A stretch of DNA of 64,000 bases from Ampullaceana balthica. Lineage: Eukaryota; Mollusca; Gastropoda; Lymnaeidae. The stretch is from NCBI GenBank assembly GCA_944989445.1, contig CALYLW010000164.1, positions 16,001-80,000 of the forward strand, read 5' to 3'. Shown here piece by piece: positions 20,515 to 31,342 of the stretch; position 1 is the first letter of the stretch, and the number at the start of each line of letters is the position of its first letter. A program made the position numbers and the translations under genes. Below the pieces are notes generated by a model. The model saw only the letters and a program-made list of their open reading frames with translations, did no database searches and had not been told where the DNA came from.

Positions 20515-21440
20515 TATACATATAAGATGCATTTGTTGTCTGTCTGTCTGTTCCCTAATAACTCAAGATCCAGACAACCAAATAATGTGAAATTTGGTAC
20601 ACATAGACACAATGACATGAGAAAGGTTCTTAAACAGGTTTCGTTCCATATATATAAGATACTGGGGGTCGGGGCGCAAAATGTAGTTTTGTCCTTATAT
20701 GAGCTCTATAAAAAATAAAAATAAATAAGTATCCTCTTTGGGGCCGTCCATAAAGTACGTCACGCTCCACAGGGGGGAGGGGTGTAAGAAAGTGTGACAT
20801 TTTGTGACAGGGGGAGGGAGGGGGTCCGGCCATGTGTGACGTCACGGTGTTTTCTATTAGATTTTAATTATTTTGTTAATAAAAATGAACAAATTTGTTC
20901 GAAAGTGTGACGTACTTTAGGTGCGGGGGGGGGGTGGTCTGAGATTTGTGACAGTTTGTGACAGGGGGGAGGGGGAGTTTAAAATGGTAAAAAAATAGCG
21001 TGACGTACTTTATGGACGGCCCCTTTCCCGTATAGATAGAAGCATGAAACTTTCGGTGGTTATTAAGTATCATTTGGCGATGGTAACAGGTGAAAAAACT
21101 TATATAAATTATCACTTACTGGGGGCCGGGGGCCCTAATGTATTTTTTTAAATATTTAAAACTGACTCAACACTAATTCTTCAACTTCCCGTGACGGAAG
21201 AAGCATGAAACTTTGTGAACTTGCTGAATACACTCTTATAACGATAATTGGCGAAAAATAATTTTAAAATTTTCACTCATGGGTGGCCGGGGGCCCAAAA
21301 CAGTCTTTTTTCCTAATACGGGCTATATAAAATCTTTGTAGGTAGAAACATGAACTTTGGAAAGTTGTTGAGTACCCTCCCGCGATGGTAGCAGTCGAAA
21401 AGAAAATTACCACTAGCTGGTGGGGCCGGGGGCCCAAATG
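20515..21440 (+). mobile_element. Helitron family A, copy 3, interrupted by a MITE
   Basis: It begins 'tatacatataagatgcattt' directly after copy 2's CTAG, then 'gttgtctgtctgtctgttcc' and 'caagatccagacaacc'. The body lacks the GTT tract. Instead it has three degenerate units of about 140 bp, each with 'gggccgggggccc' and 'gtagaagcatgaaactttc'-like motifs. A 284-bp MITE (20740-21023) splits it. No CTAG hairpin end was found before copy 4, so the 3' end is lost or diverged. Confidence 0.65.
20740..21023. mobile_element. MITE with 27-bp inverted ends and TTT duplication
   Basis: Both ends begin 'ggggccgtccataaagtacg' and are perfect inverted repeats for 27 bp. It is flanked by TTT on both sides (20737-20739, 21024-21026). 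Copy 4 of the host Helitron has the uninterrupted site 'atcctatttcccgta', matching 'atcctcttt' + 'tttcccgta', which proves the 3-bp duplication. The interior holds 'gtgacattttgtgacagggg' style subrepeats. The superfamily is unclear; a 3-bp duplication is compatible with PIF/Harbinger-like elements. A second copy is at 49693-49968. Confidence 0.88.
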
Positions 21441-21441
21441 T

Positions 21442-21752
21442 TATACATATAATTAAAGACGCATTTGTTGTCTGTTTGTCTGCTCCCTAACAACTTAAGA
21501 TCCAGACAACCAAATAACGTGAAATTTGGTACACATACACAAAATTACATGGAAAAGGTTCTTAAACAGGTTTCGTTCCATTTATATAAGATACTGGGCG
21601 CCGGGGGCCCATAATGTAGTTTTTTTTCCTTGTATGTGCTTATTAAAAAAATTATCCTATTTCCCGTACAGGTAGAAGCATGAAACTTTCGGTGGTTGTT
21701 AAGTATCATTTGGCGAGGGTTACAGGTAAAAATATTATATAAATTATCACTC

Positions 21753-21754
<2 letters not shown>
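21442..21754 (+). mobile_element. Helitron family A, copy 4 (truncated)
   Basis: It starts 'tatacatataattaaagacg' and repeats the 5' region of copies 1-3 with about 10 percent divergence. It carries the empty site of the MITE in copy 3 at about 21655-21672, and runs into a TA microsatellite without a CTAG hairpin end. Confidence 0.65.
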
Positions 21755-21794
<40 letters not shown>

Positions 21795-21836
21795 TATACA
21801 TATATATATATAATATATGTGTGTGTGTGTGTGTTA
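21755..21836. repeat. (TA)n/(TG)n microsatellite
   Basis: TA repeats with 'tatatatacata' interruptions are followed by a short GT run. Confidence 0.95.
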
Positions 21837-22395
21837 AAAAGAAAAAAATTACTCCCCCATCCCACTGTGGAGGGAGTAAAGTGGGGGAGGGGGAGGGAGG
21901 GTGTTTCCTCTCAAGGGCTTGTGTCGACATGTCAAAGCCAGTTGGTTTCCTTTCATATGAAACATAGACACCTCCTCTCTTTCCTGTCAAGCCTACTAGC
22001 CGGTATGGCTGTTCCCCCCACCTCTCAATATCTACATTGTCCGTGATTAATCGGCGCCTATTAAGCCATTTTCCCTAACTCAAAAACTCCGTAAGTGGAA
22101 TATTTTTGGTGGTGCTTTTGAGTTCGACTTAGAGAGGTCCGAGTGTATTTATTTAAATACAAATTTAAAAATTAGAGATTTAGTGGCGCCCTTTTGAGCT
22201 TGCGCCCTTGGCAACTGCCCCGATGCCAACCCGTTGTTACGCCACTGGAACCATGCATTATCAATGGTAATCAAGTAGATATCTTCGCTATGATTCTTTA
22301 AATAGTTTCATGTCTCATCCATTGAATTTTGTATCAAACAGTTTTTAAAAAAAAAGGAAGTAGACTAGGTCATCTAGTGAGAACAATTTAAGATC
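21837..22395. other. Unique sequence with a possible MITE end
   Basis: At 22170-22255 the minus strand reads 'ccagtggcgtaacaacgggt' and 'ggcatcggggcagttgcc', typical of hAT-type MITE ends. No opposite end or target duplication was found. No gene is seen. Confidence 0.35.
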
Positions 22396-22535
22396 TTCAT
22401 GTGATGACAAACTCTTCTTGAGAGAGCAAGATCTCGTGAGAACAAGATCTCGTGAGAACAAGATATTCTCCTGAGATCAAGTTCTTCTCGTGAGAACAAG
22501 ATATCGTGAGATTAAGATCTTCTCGTGAGAATCAC
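22396..22535. repeat. Short tandem/inverted repeat cluster 'ctcgtgagaacaagat'
   Basis: About seven diverged copies of a 16-bp motif, several of them next to 'gatcttctcgtgag', so the cluster is also partly self-complementary. Confidence 0.75.
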
Positions 22536-23546
22536 ATCTCCCCATAGACTCACAACACAAAAAACAACAAATATTTCGTTACGACCAATCCACTCGACTT
22601 GAGTTTTGACATAAATAGGATGGAACATGAGGGAACAATCCAACCGCGGTATGGGGGACAAATCAACCGTTTTTGTGAGCACAGGTGAGCAAGATTTTAT
22701 TTTTCCGCATCGGCCACAGTGTGGAGACACGTGCGCAGAGAATCGGCGGACTAATTTGTGCGGCGCACTCATGGCTGATTAGGGCCTAATCACCCCTATC
22801 TTGTAGTGGCTCGCCGTGGTGATCAGGTGATTGTTCCAACGTGCACCCGGACAATGGTTGGGGTCCAGTTAGAAGGAATCAGTTCTGTTCCAGGATTAAA
22901 CCATCAGCAAATGAAAATCTTTGAAGATGAGGGAGGGGGGAGTGGGCCCTGCAGGTAGTTGTGGTAAGTGAGCATGCGCGAGTCAAAGATGTACTTCCTG
23001 TATTAAAAAAATGGCGGTTCACGGATTTCTCCTTGTGATAGGAGAGACTCGCCAAAAGCATTACCGTAATGAGTTGTCAAGACACCCGCCGACCAGAGAG
23101 TACTCGTGACAAGGCACTTGTGACGTGTACTTGACCGAGCCTTACCGAGTGGCCACTTCACACCTGCTACCCGTTAGCAAAGTGATGACAATCAGGATAT
23201 AATCCCAGTAAGAAAGTAATTAGTTAATTTGGACATGAAAGTTGGGTCCAACTGGCTACGACTGTGACAAAACTAACGATGGGGCTGATTTAGAAACTAG
23301 TGGAAAATGACGAAGTAAAGGATATACGAGACTTAAACATGTAACGTAATAAACTATGTACTGTTACCCTCATCAAATACATGTGTTGTTGTTTTTTTTT
23401 CATTTTTTATTTGAAGCGCAAGTTTAAGTACGTTTTTTTCCTCTCCCTTCGTTATAGAATTTTTAAAAAATATGCATCAAAATTACATCTTGGTACAGTT
23501 ATGATGATTTGAATTACATTTCATATGAGCGTCATAGACCATAAAC
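22536..23546. other. Unique sequence
   Basis: GC-moderate to about 23200, then AT-rich. Small frames at 22512-22772 and 22879-23061 on the minus strand are unremarkable. No gene or RNA identified. Confidence 0.35.
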
Positions 23547-24176
23547 TAGGGCTGCGGAAATTAATGATTAATTTCTCGATTAATCGTTAAAATTTTTTTA
23601 TCGATTAAAATTATTTTAATCGATAAAAATTCGATTAAAATTTAAAAAAATATTTTATAATATTTTTAAATTTTTTATTAAATAAATAATTAATAATTAA
23701 TAATAATTTATATATTTTTTTACGTACAAGCTTCTCCCGCGTAATATTATAATTTATTTTATTACTTTGTGTGGACCGGCAGACGTCAACTAAAAAATGG
23801 CTGACAGCATCAGCGCAGTTAAATTTAAACATATAACTAGAAAGTTTAGCAAAAATTTTGTTTTTAAGCTAACTGCGGATGGCAAAGTCGAAGATGGTGA
23901 AAAAGTTTACTGTGTTCACTGCCATAAACAATTCTCTTTTAAAGGATCAAATATATCGCTGACGTACCACCTTCAGCGCAAGCATCCGATCAACTATCAA
24001 CACAGTGTCATAAAATTTAGTTCAAAATATTCTTAATTTTCAATGTCCGTGAGAAATGTTCAGTTAAATGACGTCATAAATTTCTATTTTTGGCTTTAAT
24101 CGAAATTATTGATTAATTAATCGATAATTTTTTCAAAAGTTATCGATTAAATTTAATTTAATCGATAGCAACCCTA
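23547..24176 (+). mobile_element. hAT-derived element carrying a BED-finger frame (630 bp)
   Basis: The left end 'tagggctgc' and right end 'gcaaccta'-type sequence (24168-24176, 'gcaacccta') are inverted repeats of the hAT kind. Sub-terminal regions are full of 'atcgattaa' and its complement. Flanking octamers 'ccataaac' and 'cttaaaac' agree at only 5 of 8 positions, so the target duplication is decayed. The interior has only the first exon-like coding part, with no catalytic domain. A second, inverted copy lies at 63540-63837. Confidence 0.7.
23797..24036 (+). CDS. BED-type zinc-finger protein, 79 aa, hAT-derived
   Basis: The frame starts at an ATG and ends in TAA. Cys39 and Cys42 ('YCVHC') and His58 and His63 ('YHLQRKH') give the Cys-x2-Cys...His-x4-His arrangement of BED zinc fingers. 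BED fingers are the N-terminal DNA-binding domains of many hAT transposases and of proteins domesticated from them. A usual transposase is 500-700 residues; everything after the finger is missing here. The product, if made, would bind DNA but could not cut it. The related copy at 63540-63837 has lost part of the His pair. It is either a first exon left in a deletion derivative or a short repressor-like protein; no expression evidence exists. Confidence 0.6.
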   Translation: MADSISAVKFKHITRKFSKNFVFKLTADGKVEDGEKVYCVHCHKQFSFKGSNISLTYHLQRKHPINYQHSVIKFSSKYS

Positions 24177-25335
24177 CTTAAAACATAAAAAGATGCCAAT
24201 TACAAATAAGACAGTCCGTCACGTGGTTCTACCGAATATTCTATTTTATTTCTCTTATTCACGATAAGCAGTAACGCAAATGTTACGAAAAGATACGGCT
24301 ACACGGCTGACTGCTGGACTTATCAGTGGCATCTGTCCACTCACTCCACCCCCTTAAGTGACTTGATATGCGTAGAACGATACTTGTAGGTTTTTGACTA
24401 GAGTATTGTCTACCGTGCTTTGGTGTTTGCCCTCATTAGAAGATACAAATATTTTTGTCCTTAGCGAATATCATTTTTAACATCATGGCTAAAAACAGAG
24501 GGAATTGGAAGAGAAATGTATTATATTAATTATTCCATTCCTTTTAAAAACATTGCGGGAAAAAGGGGGGGGGAGTGAACTATAGCCAACGGGCCCTTAA
24601 AGTCGTGTAGGACATAATCAGGCCCTAACGTGGAGAGTCCAGTCCTACCGTAAACTCCGCTAAAAGAAACCCTAACTGCCCTTAATTTTCTCGAATCCCG
24701 GAAATAGGATTGTTTCCCCTTAGCGCGGTACATCAAAGTGGATTGTGGGTATTAAACCCCAATAACTGTCAACAACCGCGATACTCACACTTAATTAATC
24801 CCGAGATGCTAGCTGCCTGTGGCCCGCGGGGGGAAGACGAGGGGTAGAAAAAAGGGGGGAGGGGGCATGGCGGCCAACTCTCGTTAGCAAATCTCGTAAA
24901 TACGAGACCAGTGCAGGGTTTCATCGCTGAGACAATGATTCTGAGAGGGGAGAGAGAGAGAGAGAGAAGAAGACGCACACAAAAAACGAGGAAAAAGTAT
25001 TTTAAAATAAAATAAAGAGCTCCTCTTTTCCGCCTTGTGGTTTTTAATATCGTAATTGGATGGTATTGATGGAGTCATCAAGGAAATGGTTTCATTTATG
25101 TCCCGGTAAAGGAATCATTCTTCTAAGAATCCCGTGTTCGCGATATCTTAATGTGGGAATTCACCCTCCCTCAACCCCCCCCCCGACCACTTAGAGTGGC
25201 TAGTGATAGTGTTCAGGTCCAGTTTGGAATCAGGTATGTTAGGTCGTCATGGAGATAATGGACATAAGATGGGGGGGGGGAAGGGGGGGGGAAGGGGGAT
25301 ACAGGGCTGGGGGGTCACAGTTAAGAGCTTAAGGT
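24177..25335. other. Unique sequence with G-rich runs
   Basis: Includes a GA run at 24945-24967 and G-runs near 24560 and 25270. Minus-strand frames at 24530-24736 and 24769-24978 show no domains. No gene supported. Confidence 0.35.
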
Positions 25336-26413
25336 ATATGGTAGGGCACCTCATGGTGGGGGCACCTCATGGTGGGGGCACCTCGAGGTGGGGGCACCTC
25401 ATGGTGGGGGCACCTCATGGTGGGGGCACCTCATGGTGGGGGCACCTCATGGTGGGGGCACCTCATGGTGGGGGCACCTCATGGTGGGGGCACCTCATGG
25501 TGGGGGCACCTCATGGTGGGGGCACCTCGAGGTAGGGGGCACCTCGAGGTGGGGGCACCTCATGGTGGGGGCACCTCGAGGTGGGGGCACCTCATGGTGG
25601 GGGCACCTTGAGGTGGGGGCACCTCATGGTGGGGGCACCTCATGGTGGGGGCACCTCATGGTGGGGGCACCTCATGGTGGGGGCACCTCGAGGTGGGGGC
25701 ACCTCATGGTGGGGGCACCTCATGGTGGGGGCACCTCATGGTGGGGGCACCTCGAGGTGGGGGCACTTCATGGTGGGGGCACCACGAGGTGGGGGCACCT
25801 CATGGTGGGGGCACCTCGAGGTGGGGGCACCTCATGGTGGGGGCACCTCATGGTGGGGGCACCTCATGGTGGGGGCACCTCATGGTGGGGGCACCTCGAG
25901 GTGGGGGCACCTCATGGTGGGGGCACCTCATGGTGGGGGCACCTCATGGTGGGGGCACCTCATGGTGGGGGCACCTCATGGTGGGGGCACCTCAAGGTGG
26001 GGGCACCTCAAGGTGGGGGCATCTCATGGTGGGGGCACCTCATGGTGGGGGCACCTCATGGTGGGGGCACCTCGAGGTGGGGGCACCTCATGGTGGGGGG
26101 CACCTCATGGTGGGGGCACCTCATGGTGGGGGCACCTCATGGTGGGGGCACCTCGAGGTGGGGGCACCTCATGGTGGGGGCACCTCGAGGTGGGGGCACC
26201 TCATGGTGGGGGCACCTCAAGGTGGGGGCATCTCATGGTGGGGGCACCTCATGGTGGGGGCACCTCATGGTGGGGGCACCTCAAGGTGGGGGCATCTCAT
26301 GGTGGGGGCACCTCATGGTGGGGGCACCTCATGGTGGGGGGCACCTCAAGGTGGGGGCACCTCATGGTGGGGGGCACCTCATGGTGGGGGCACCTCATGG
26401 GGGGTGGGGTGCA
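25336..26413. repeat. 16-bp G-rich minisatellite, about 66 copies
   Basis: The unit is 'cacctcatggtggggg'. A frequent variant has 'cacctcgaggtg', a perfect 12-bp palindrome, and rarer ones have 'cacctcaaggtg'. Each unit also has a five-G run, and a few have six. Because 16 mod 3 is 1, every frame cycles through the same 16 residues ('APHGGGTSWWGHLMVG'), so three overlapping long frames are open. None is a gene. Confidence 0.97.
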
Positions 26414-27090
26414 TTGCCTTTGATCAGAAGAGAATAAAGGGGGTCCCATGATTGATTTTTTTTTGGGGGGGCACCTCATGCTTGGAGCGTCTCATAATGG
26501 GGGTCCCATCAATGTGTGTGTGTGGGGGGCGCTCCTTTTGTTGGGGTTCACCAGGATCCTAAGATACTACAAACTTAGCTGCTGTTAGGATAGTGACTTT
26601 ATTACGTTGTCACAGGGGTCAAATGACAACACAGAGAGTTGGTGGGGGGGGGGTGAATCAATTTTTCTTTTAGCAGTAGGAGAATCATAAAACACTCGAA
26701 ATAATTATCAAGAAACTTTCCGCAACCACATGCAAAAAAATGACGTCACTGGTCCAAATAAACAAAAATTGACATCAATAATTTGTCTACCTTGACCCCC
26801 CAATACGCCTAAGTGTCTTGACCTTATATTGCACTAAATCTACATTGTCTCTGGAGATTATATTTGTATCTCAAAGATTAAAGCTTTGTTTTTTGTTTTT
26901 TTTGTTGGCGTTGTTTTTTGTGTGTGATTATTTTAAAGCTATTGCGACGTCTCTAGTCTTCGTGGTCAGGTACGTAAGGATTACAGGTTAAAGATTAGAG
27001 GATCAGATTTCATTTCCTTAAGAAAACGATTTTTTTAATGAAACGGTTATAAGGAAATAACGGTATGGCAGACAAGGGAAGTTAAGTGTT
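26414..27090. other. Unique sequence after the G-rich array
   Basis: It starts with decayed array-like pieces ('cacctcatg', 'gtctcataatgggggtccc') to about 26530, then ordinary AT-rich DNA. No gene seen. Confidence 0.4.
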
Positions 27091-27091
27091 A

Positions 27092-27140
27092 ATACACACA
27101 CACACACACACAAATATATATAATATATATATATATATAT
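27092..27140. repeat. (CA)n and (TA)n microsatellite
   Basis: A short CA run followed by TA repeats abutting the MITE at 27145. Confidence 0.9.
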
Positions 27141-27144
27141 AAAA

Positions 27145-27373
27145 GCGGCCGTCCATAAATGACGTCACGGGCCTGGGGGGGGAGGGGGTCACACATTTGT
27201 GACGATGTGTGACGAGGGGGAGGGGATGTTTAAGAACGTTTAGACGGGGGGGGGTCAAATTTTTATATCGTCATATTTGAGGGGGGGGGTCTAACTTTCG
27301 TGACGACGTGTGACAAAGGGGGGGGGGCTAAAAATCGGCCACCAATCGCGTGGTGTCATTTAGGGACGACCTC
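27145..27373. mobile_element. Diverged MITE related to the 'ggccgtccataaa' family
   Basis: The left end 'gcggccgtccataaatgacg' and the reverse complement of the right end 'gaggtcgtccctaaatgaca' are imperfect inverted repeats. The interior has 'gtgacgatgtgtgacgaggg' and G-runs, as in the copies at 20740 and 49693. No clear 3-bp duplication remains. It is an older copy or a sister family. Confidence 0.7.
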
Positions 27374-27588
27374 TAAAAAAAAATAATTTAGATTCGATTG
27401 TGTAAAATAGATTAAATGTAACCATGTTATGATAAAAACAGATCTCATATAAGACGTTTTTAAAATTGTATAGTTCAAATCATACCTTCTTTACTTTGAG
27501 CAAAGATAACCGTATGTTAGTTCGGATAGTTCGTCACAAAACTTCACATCGCTGAATGTTTCAAAGCCTGACAGCCAATGTCCCCGCC
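27374..27588. other. AT-rich unique sequence
   Basis: Nothing identifiable. Confidence 0.4.
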
Positions 27589-28550
27589 AAGGTTCATTGC
27601 TCCGTGTGCAAAGTTGCACTGCATCCAATTTTTTCCCCGCAGAATTTTACACCCCAACAAACACATATACTGTATTATACATAGGGCTGAACCGATACTC
27701 GGTTCGGCTACTCGGCATCGGCCGATTTTCGTATACTCGGAGATACTCGGCAATCGGCCGCGTAAGTGATGCCGATGCCGAGTATTACGTAATTGCTCCA
27801 ATAGCAAAGACGAACGCAGAATCGCATGTTTAAAACATTTCGTTTCGTATGGAATAACAAAATGTACCGTGTGCAGACTTGTTGTCATTGGCAACCATTC
27901 ATCCTTCAACCTCATTTTGACTCTATTACTACTGCTTTGTTCTCATTGTTTCATTCATAAGAGCTGGCCGTGTGCAAAAGCCATTTAACTATTGTTTAGA
28001 ATTAATTAAAATGTGTCAAAGTTGATGGTTCAAAAGTTCAAAAGGAGTTCCTAATTTATTTTTGTACATTTTTATAGAGGCGAGTTTGCTTTGTCATGAG
28101 TCATATATAGGTCATGATAGATAAGCCGATGCCTAGGGGATTGTGACAAAATGAACCAAACTTTAAAAATTCATAACATTACAACTACAAATCCTAAAAA
28201 TAAAATTTTGGTGTTAAAATTTTATTAAAAATAATCACTATTTAAGTATGCCATTGAATTTTTTTTTATAGTTATTTTTTTTTGGTGTCAAGTACTCGGT
28301 ATCGGTACTCGGTATCAGTATCAGCAAAAAAGGCCGCCATTCGGTAAATTTGCTCGTTATGCGGAAAACTCGTTATGAGAGGTGCTCGTATGAGAGGTGC
28401 TCGTTATGCGAGGTTTGACGGTACTCGGCACTCGGCAAAAAAAAATCATACTCGGTACACCCCTAATTATACATATAGATAATTAGCTGTGCGGTAATTA
28501 TAAACTGCTACGCGGCGTTGTCACACATCTGCACGACCGACAGTAGCATC
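27589..28550 (-). mobile_element. hAT-type MITE family D, split by another hAT element
   Basis: The left part (27589-27681, 'ctccgtgtgcaaagttgc') and right part (28474-28550, 'taaactgctacgcggcg') are the two halves of one family D MITE, comparable to 12084-12274. They are separated by the inserted element at 27682-28465. The family D copy is therefore older than the insertion. Confidence 0.75.
27682..28465. mobile_element. hAT element nested in a MITE, perfect 8-bp duplication (784 bp)
   Basis: The ends 'tagggctgaacc' and 'ggtacacccta'-type sequence (28454-28465, 'ggtacaccccta') are inverted repeats. The octamer 'attataca' flanks both sides exactly (27674-27681, 28466-28473). Sub-terminal regions repeat 'actcggcatcgg' and 'ggtactcgg' motifs. 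Near 27830-27900 the plus strand reads 'KHFVSYGITKCTVCR' across one frameshift, like the first half of a BED finger, so it may derive from a hAT transposase gene. Most of the coding region is gone. Confidence 0.85.
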
Positions 28551-28765
28551 ATTTTATTTACCCATGTATCCACCCTTCTGATGAATTCACTCCAACTCCC
28601 CCCCACCCACCTCAACGCTATTTTTTTCAGCGATAACCCATGGCTCAATCAATCGTAATTTTACTCACACGATCGTTAGTAAAACAGTTATTCAAGAATC
28701 ATATATTCAAAGGCGTCCGAAAAACCGTAGACATAGATTTACGCGTATTTTCTTTCTCCGCTCGG
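28551..28765. other. Unique sequence before the TAG array
   Basis: Short unique stretch. A frame from 28640 runs through the trinucleotide array below and is not supported as a gene. Confidence 0.4.
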
Positions 28766-28875
<110 letters not shown>

Positions 28876-30940
28876 CGTTGTGTTGAGGGATGGTCGTTAC
28901 TGATACAGCTCTCCCATGAGCATGGTCTCTGAAACTCTAGGAACCCCTAGGCAAAAACCAGGGACTCGCTAATCATACCCTAGCGCCGTATCCCTCTCTC
29001 GCTCTCGCTCTCTCCCACCCAACCCCCCCCGACCCCACCCGCTTTCCCACTCACTTCACGTCACTAGGGATCCACTGGGATCGCACTGACAACATTATCG
29101 TTGTTGGTAAGCCCAGCCCAGCTCCGCCCCACTCATTATTCCAGTCTTTACTCCTGGGATTCTTTGATGCCGGGTTTTAAAATAAAAATCACATACTGTC
29201 CGGGTCGGTCAAATTTGAAAATTGTCGTTGCTGTCTCTAGCCACTGATGAGGATAGTGAGGGGGGGGGGAGTCGCACGACATCGGTGGCTATCGGGGGGG
29301 GGGTATTCGATTACATCGTTCATCGCTTGAAAGAACTTTGAAAATCGAGTACTTAATACCACATTTGATTCGAGCCTCATTATAGTTGTATTTCAGAGAC
29401 GGATATCGCCCGAGACATTTACCGTCCCAGAAGGATGGGCAATTAAGCCCTCAAATAGTGGGACCTAACCACGTGGCTGACGTTGTTCTCAAATGACTCC
29501 CAGTGATCTGAGACCCAAGAGATACAGACGACAAAGGTGGATTTCAACAAACATTTTAAAAATAACTAACTAAACAAACGCAGGTAACTGGCTGTGGCCG
29601 GGGATGGGGGAAGGGGGGAAAACAGTTTTGTTTCAAGAGTTCAACAACAAATTACAGGGGTATGACGCAATGAAAGTGCACGTCCGGGTTTTTATTGTTT
29701 TGTTGAACTGACTTTGACAGTCGTTAGAGATCAGGCGGCCAGCTAGATCAGCATCTCTTGGGAATGAGAAAAAAAAAGGGGGGGGGGCTAAGACACTTGA
29801 AACTTTTAAGAACCTCTGTCGTATCATCACATCCTGTTTGACGTTTCATTAAGTTAAGATGTTTGTATTCCTTTGGATTGTGAAATCACTTAGAAAGGTG
29901 TTTTTTGTAAGCGGGTTTTAACGAACTTGGCATATCATGGCGGAGATATAGAAATAGGCCTTGTCATAATATGGCGGAGAGCTATTAATAGAAATAATTG
30001 GGCTATATTTATCTTTTTTTAAAGGACAGATTTCATAAAAATTTAATAAAAGATACGAGTCAATGTGTACATGTAGGTATATGGAGAAGGATGTATTTTG
30101 TCAGTTATTTGTTAATTATTAGTTAATTTTAGACAGCAAATTGGACTTGAAAATGGAAAAACAGTTTCGTAATTTTATTATGCTAACAATTTAAAGAACA
30201 TAGTGATTCGACTTCATTTACGCTGTACAACATTGTTCCGCTAAAATGTAATCTAAAGATAGAACATTACTCTTTGAGCTATGACGTTTTCCGGTCTTAG
30301 AAATGATCAACCCTATAGAAATGTTCGGGGGTACTTAACTAAGATAAACTTGTAAACAAATACCCGGGTATTCTGTGGGGACAGAAATATGTTAATTCTT
30401 CCTTAATTTGATTCAGCTTAGTGGGCTTGACCAAGATTTAAAAAAATTAATTTGTTTACAACTTTATTATTTGAAACGTATTGTTGCTTCTGTAGTAATC
30501 CTGGGAACCACAGTTTTACGAGAAATAAATATATCTAAAATTAGTGACATTACGTCACAAAATAAGACGTTTTCCGGTTTCAGAAATTAAAAGAAAAAAT
30601 TAAAAAAAAACAATACAAGGAGATTTTGAAATCTTCTTTTGGCTTCGCTAAAGTATATGTGGACTGGTCGGGGAGCGCGAACAATGGATGGAATAATTGT
30701 GATTTTTTTATTACTAAAAATGTTATATCTAAATATAACAATTACTTGAATGTGTTTATTTAATTAAATAAGACTCGTGCAATGGACAGACATTGCGTCA
30801 TCTATATCTTCAAACGTACTGCTGGAAACCATTGGACCACGAGACAACTACACAAGCGATTAGTAACAGAAATGTTTTGTTCACTTAGAAATAGTTCTGA
30901 TTTCAAGTTTTCCTATCACTGTTGTGCAAAACATGTTGTC
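28876..30940. other. Unique sequence, GC-rich then AT-rich
   Basis: 28900-29800 is GC-moderate with C- and G-runs; the rest is AT-rich. A segment near 30280-30325 ('gagctatgacgttttccgg', 'cttagaaatga') also occurs near 40770-40815, so a diverged dispersed repeat is present. No gene is seen. Confidence 0.35.
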
Positions 30941-30943
30941 CAT

Positions 30944-31125
30944 ACATGGAGGTCACTCAGGCTGACATGGAGGTCACTCAAGCTGACATGGAGGTCACTC
31001 AAGCTGACATGGAGGTCACTCAAGCTGACATGGAGGTCACTCAAGCTGACATAGAGGTCACTCAAGCTGAAATGGAGTCATGGAGGTCACTCAAGCTGAC
31101 ATGGAGGTCACTCAAGCTGACATGT
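30944..31125. repeat. 21-bp minisatellite, about 9 copies
   Basis: The unit is 'catggaggtcactcaagctga'. One unit is truncated ('aaatggagtcatgg'). A 21-bp length keeps frames open as seven-residue repeats; they are not genes. Confidence 0.93.
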
Positions 31126-31239
31126 ACATGCTGCTATAAATTGTCTATATGGACAGCGTATTTCTTCAGTTTTACTTGGTGTCAGAAAATTAAGCCTCAA
31201 AGAATCATTCTCAATTAATGCCTTGGTGTGAGTGTAGTG

Positions 31240-31342
31240 GTTTTTTTTAATAAGTGGACTAAAAAGAATAAAATAAATAGAGGTAAAAAAGATTATTTTT
31301 TTTAAAAAAAAACGTTTTTAAAGTGGACTAAAAAGAATAAAA
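31240..31342. repeat. Direct repeats of the foldback arm
   Basis: Two diverged partial copies of 'gtggactaaaaagaataaaa' with 'taaataaaggtaaaaaa', i.e. the sequence of the foldback arm that follows, in the same orientation. Confidence 0.75.

Noticed and set aside
25388..26437. 349-residue plus-strand frame and two overlapping ones
   Set aside because: A 16-bp repeat cycles through the same 16 residues in every frame, so open length carries no coding information.
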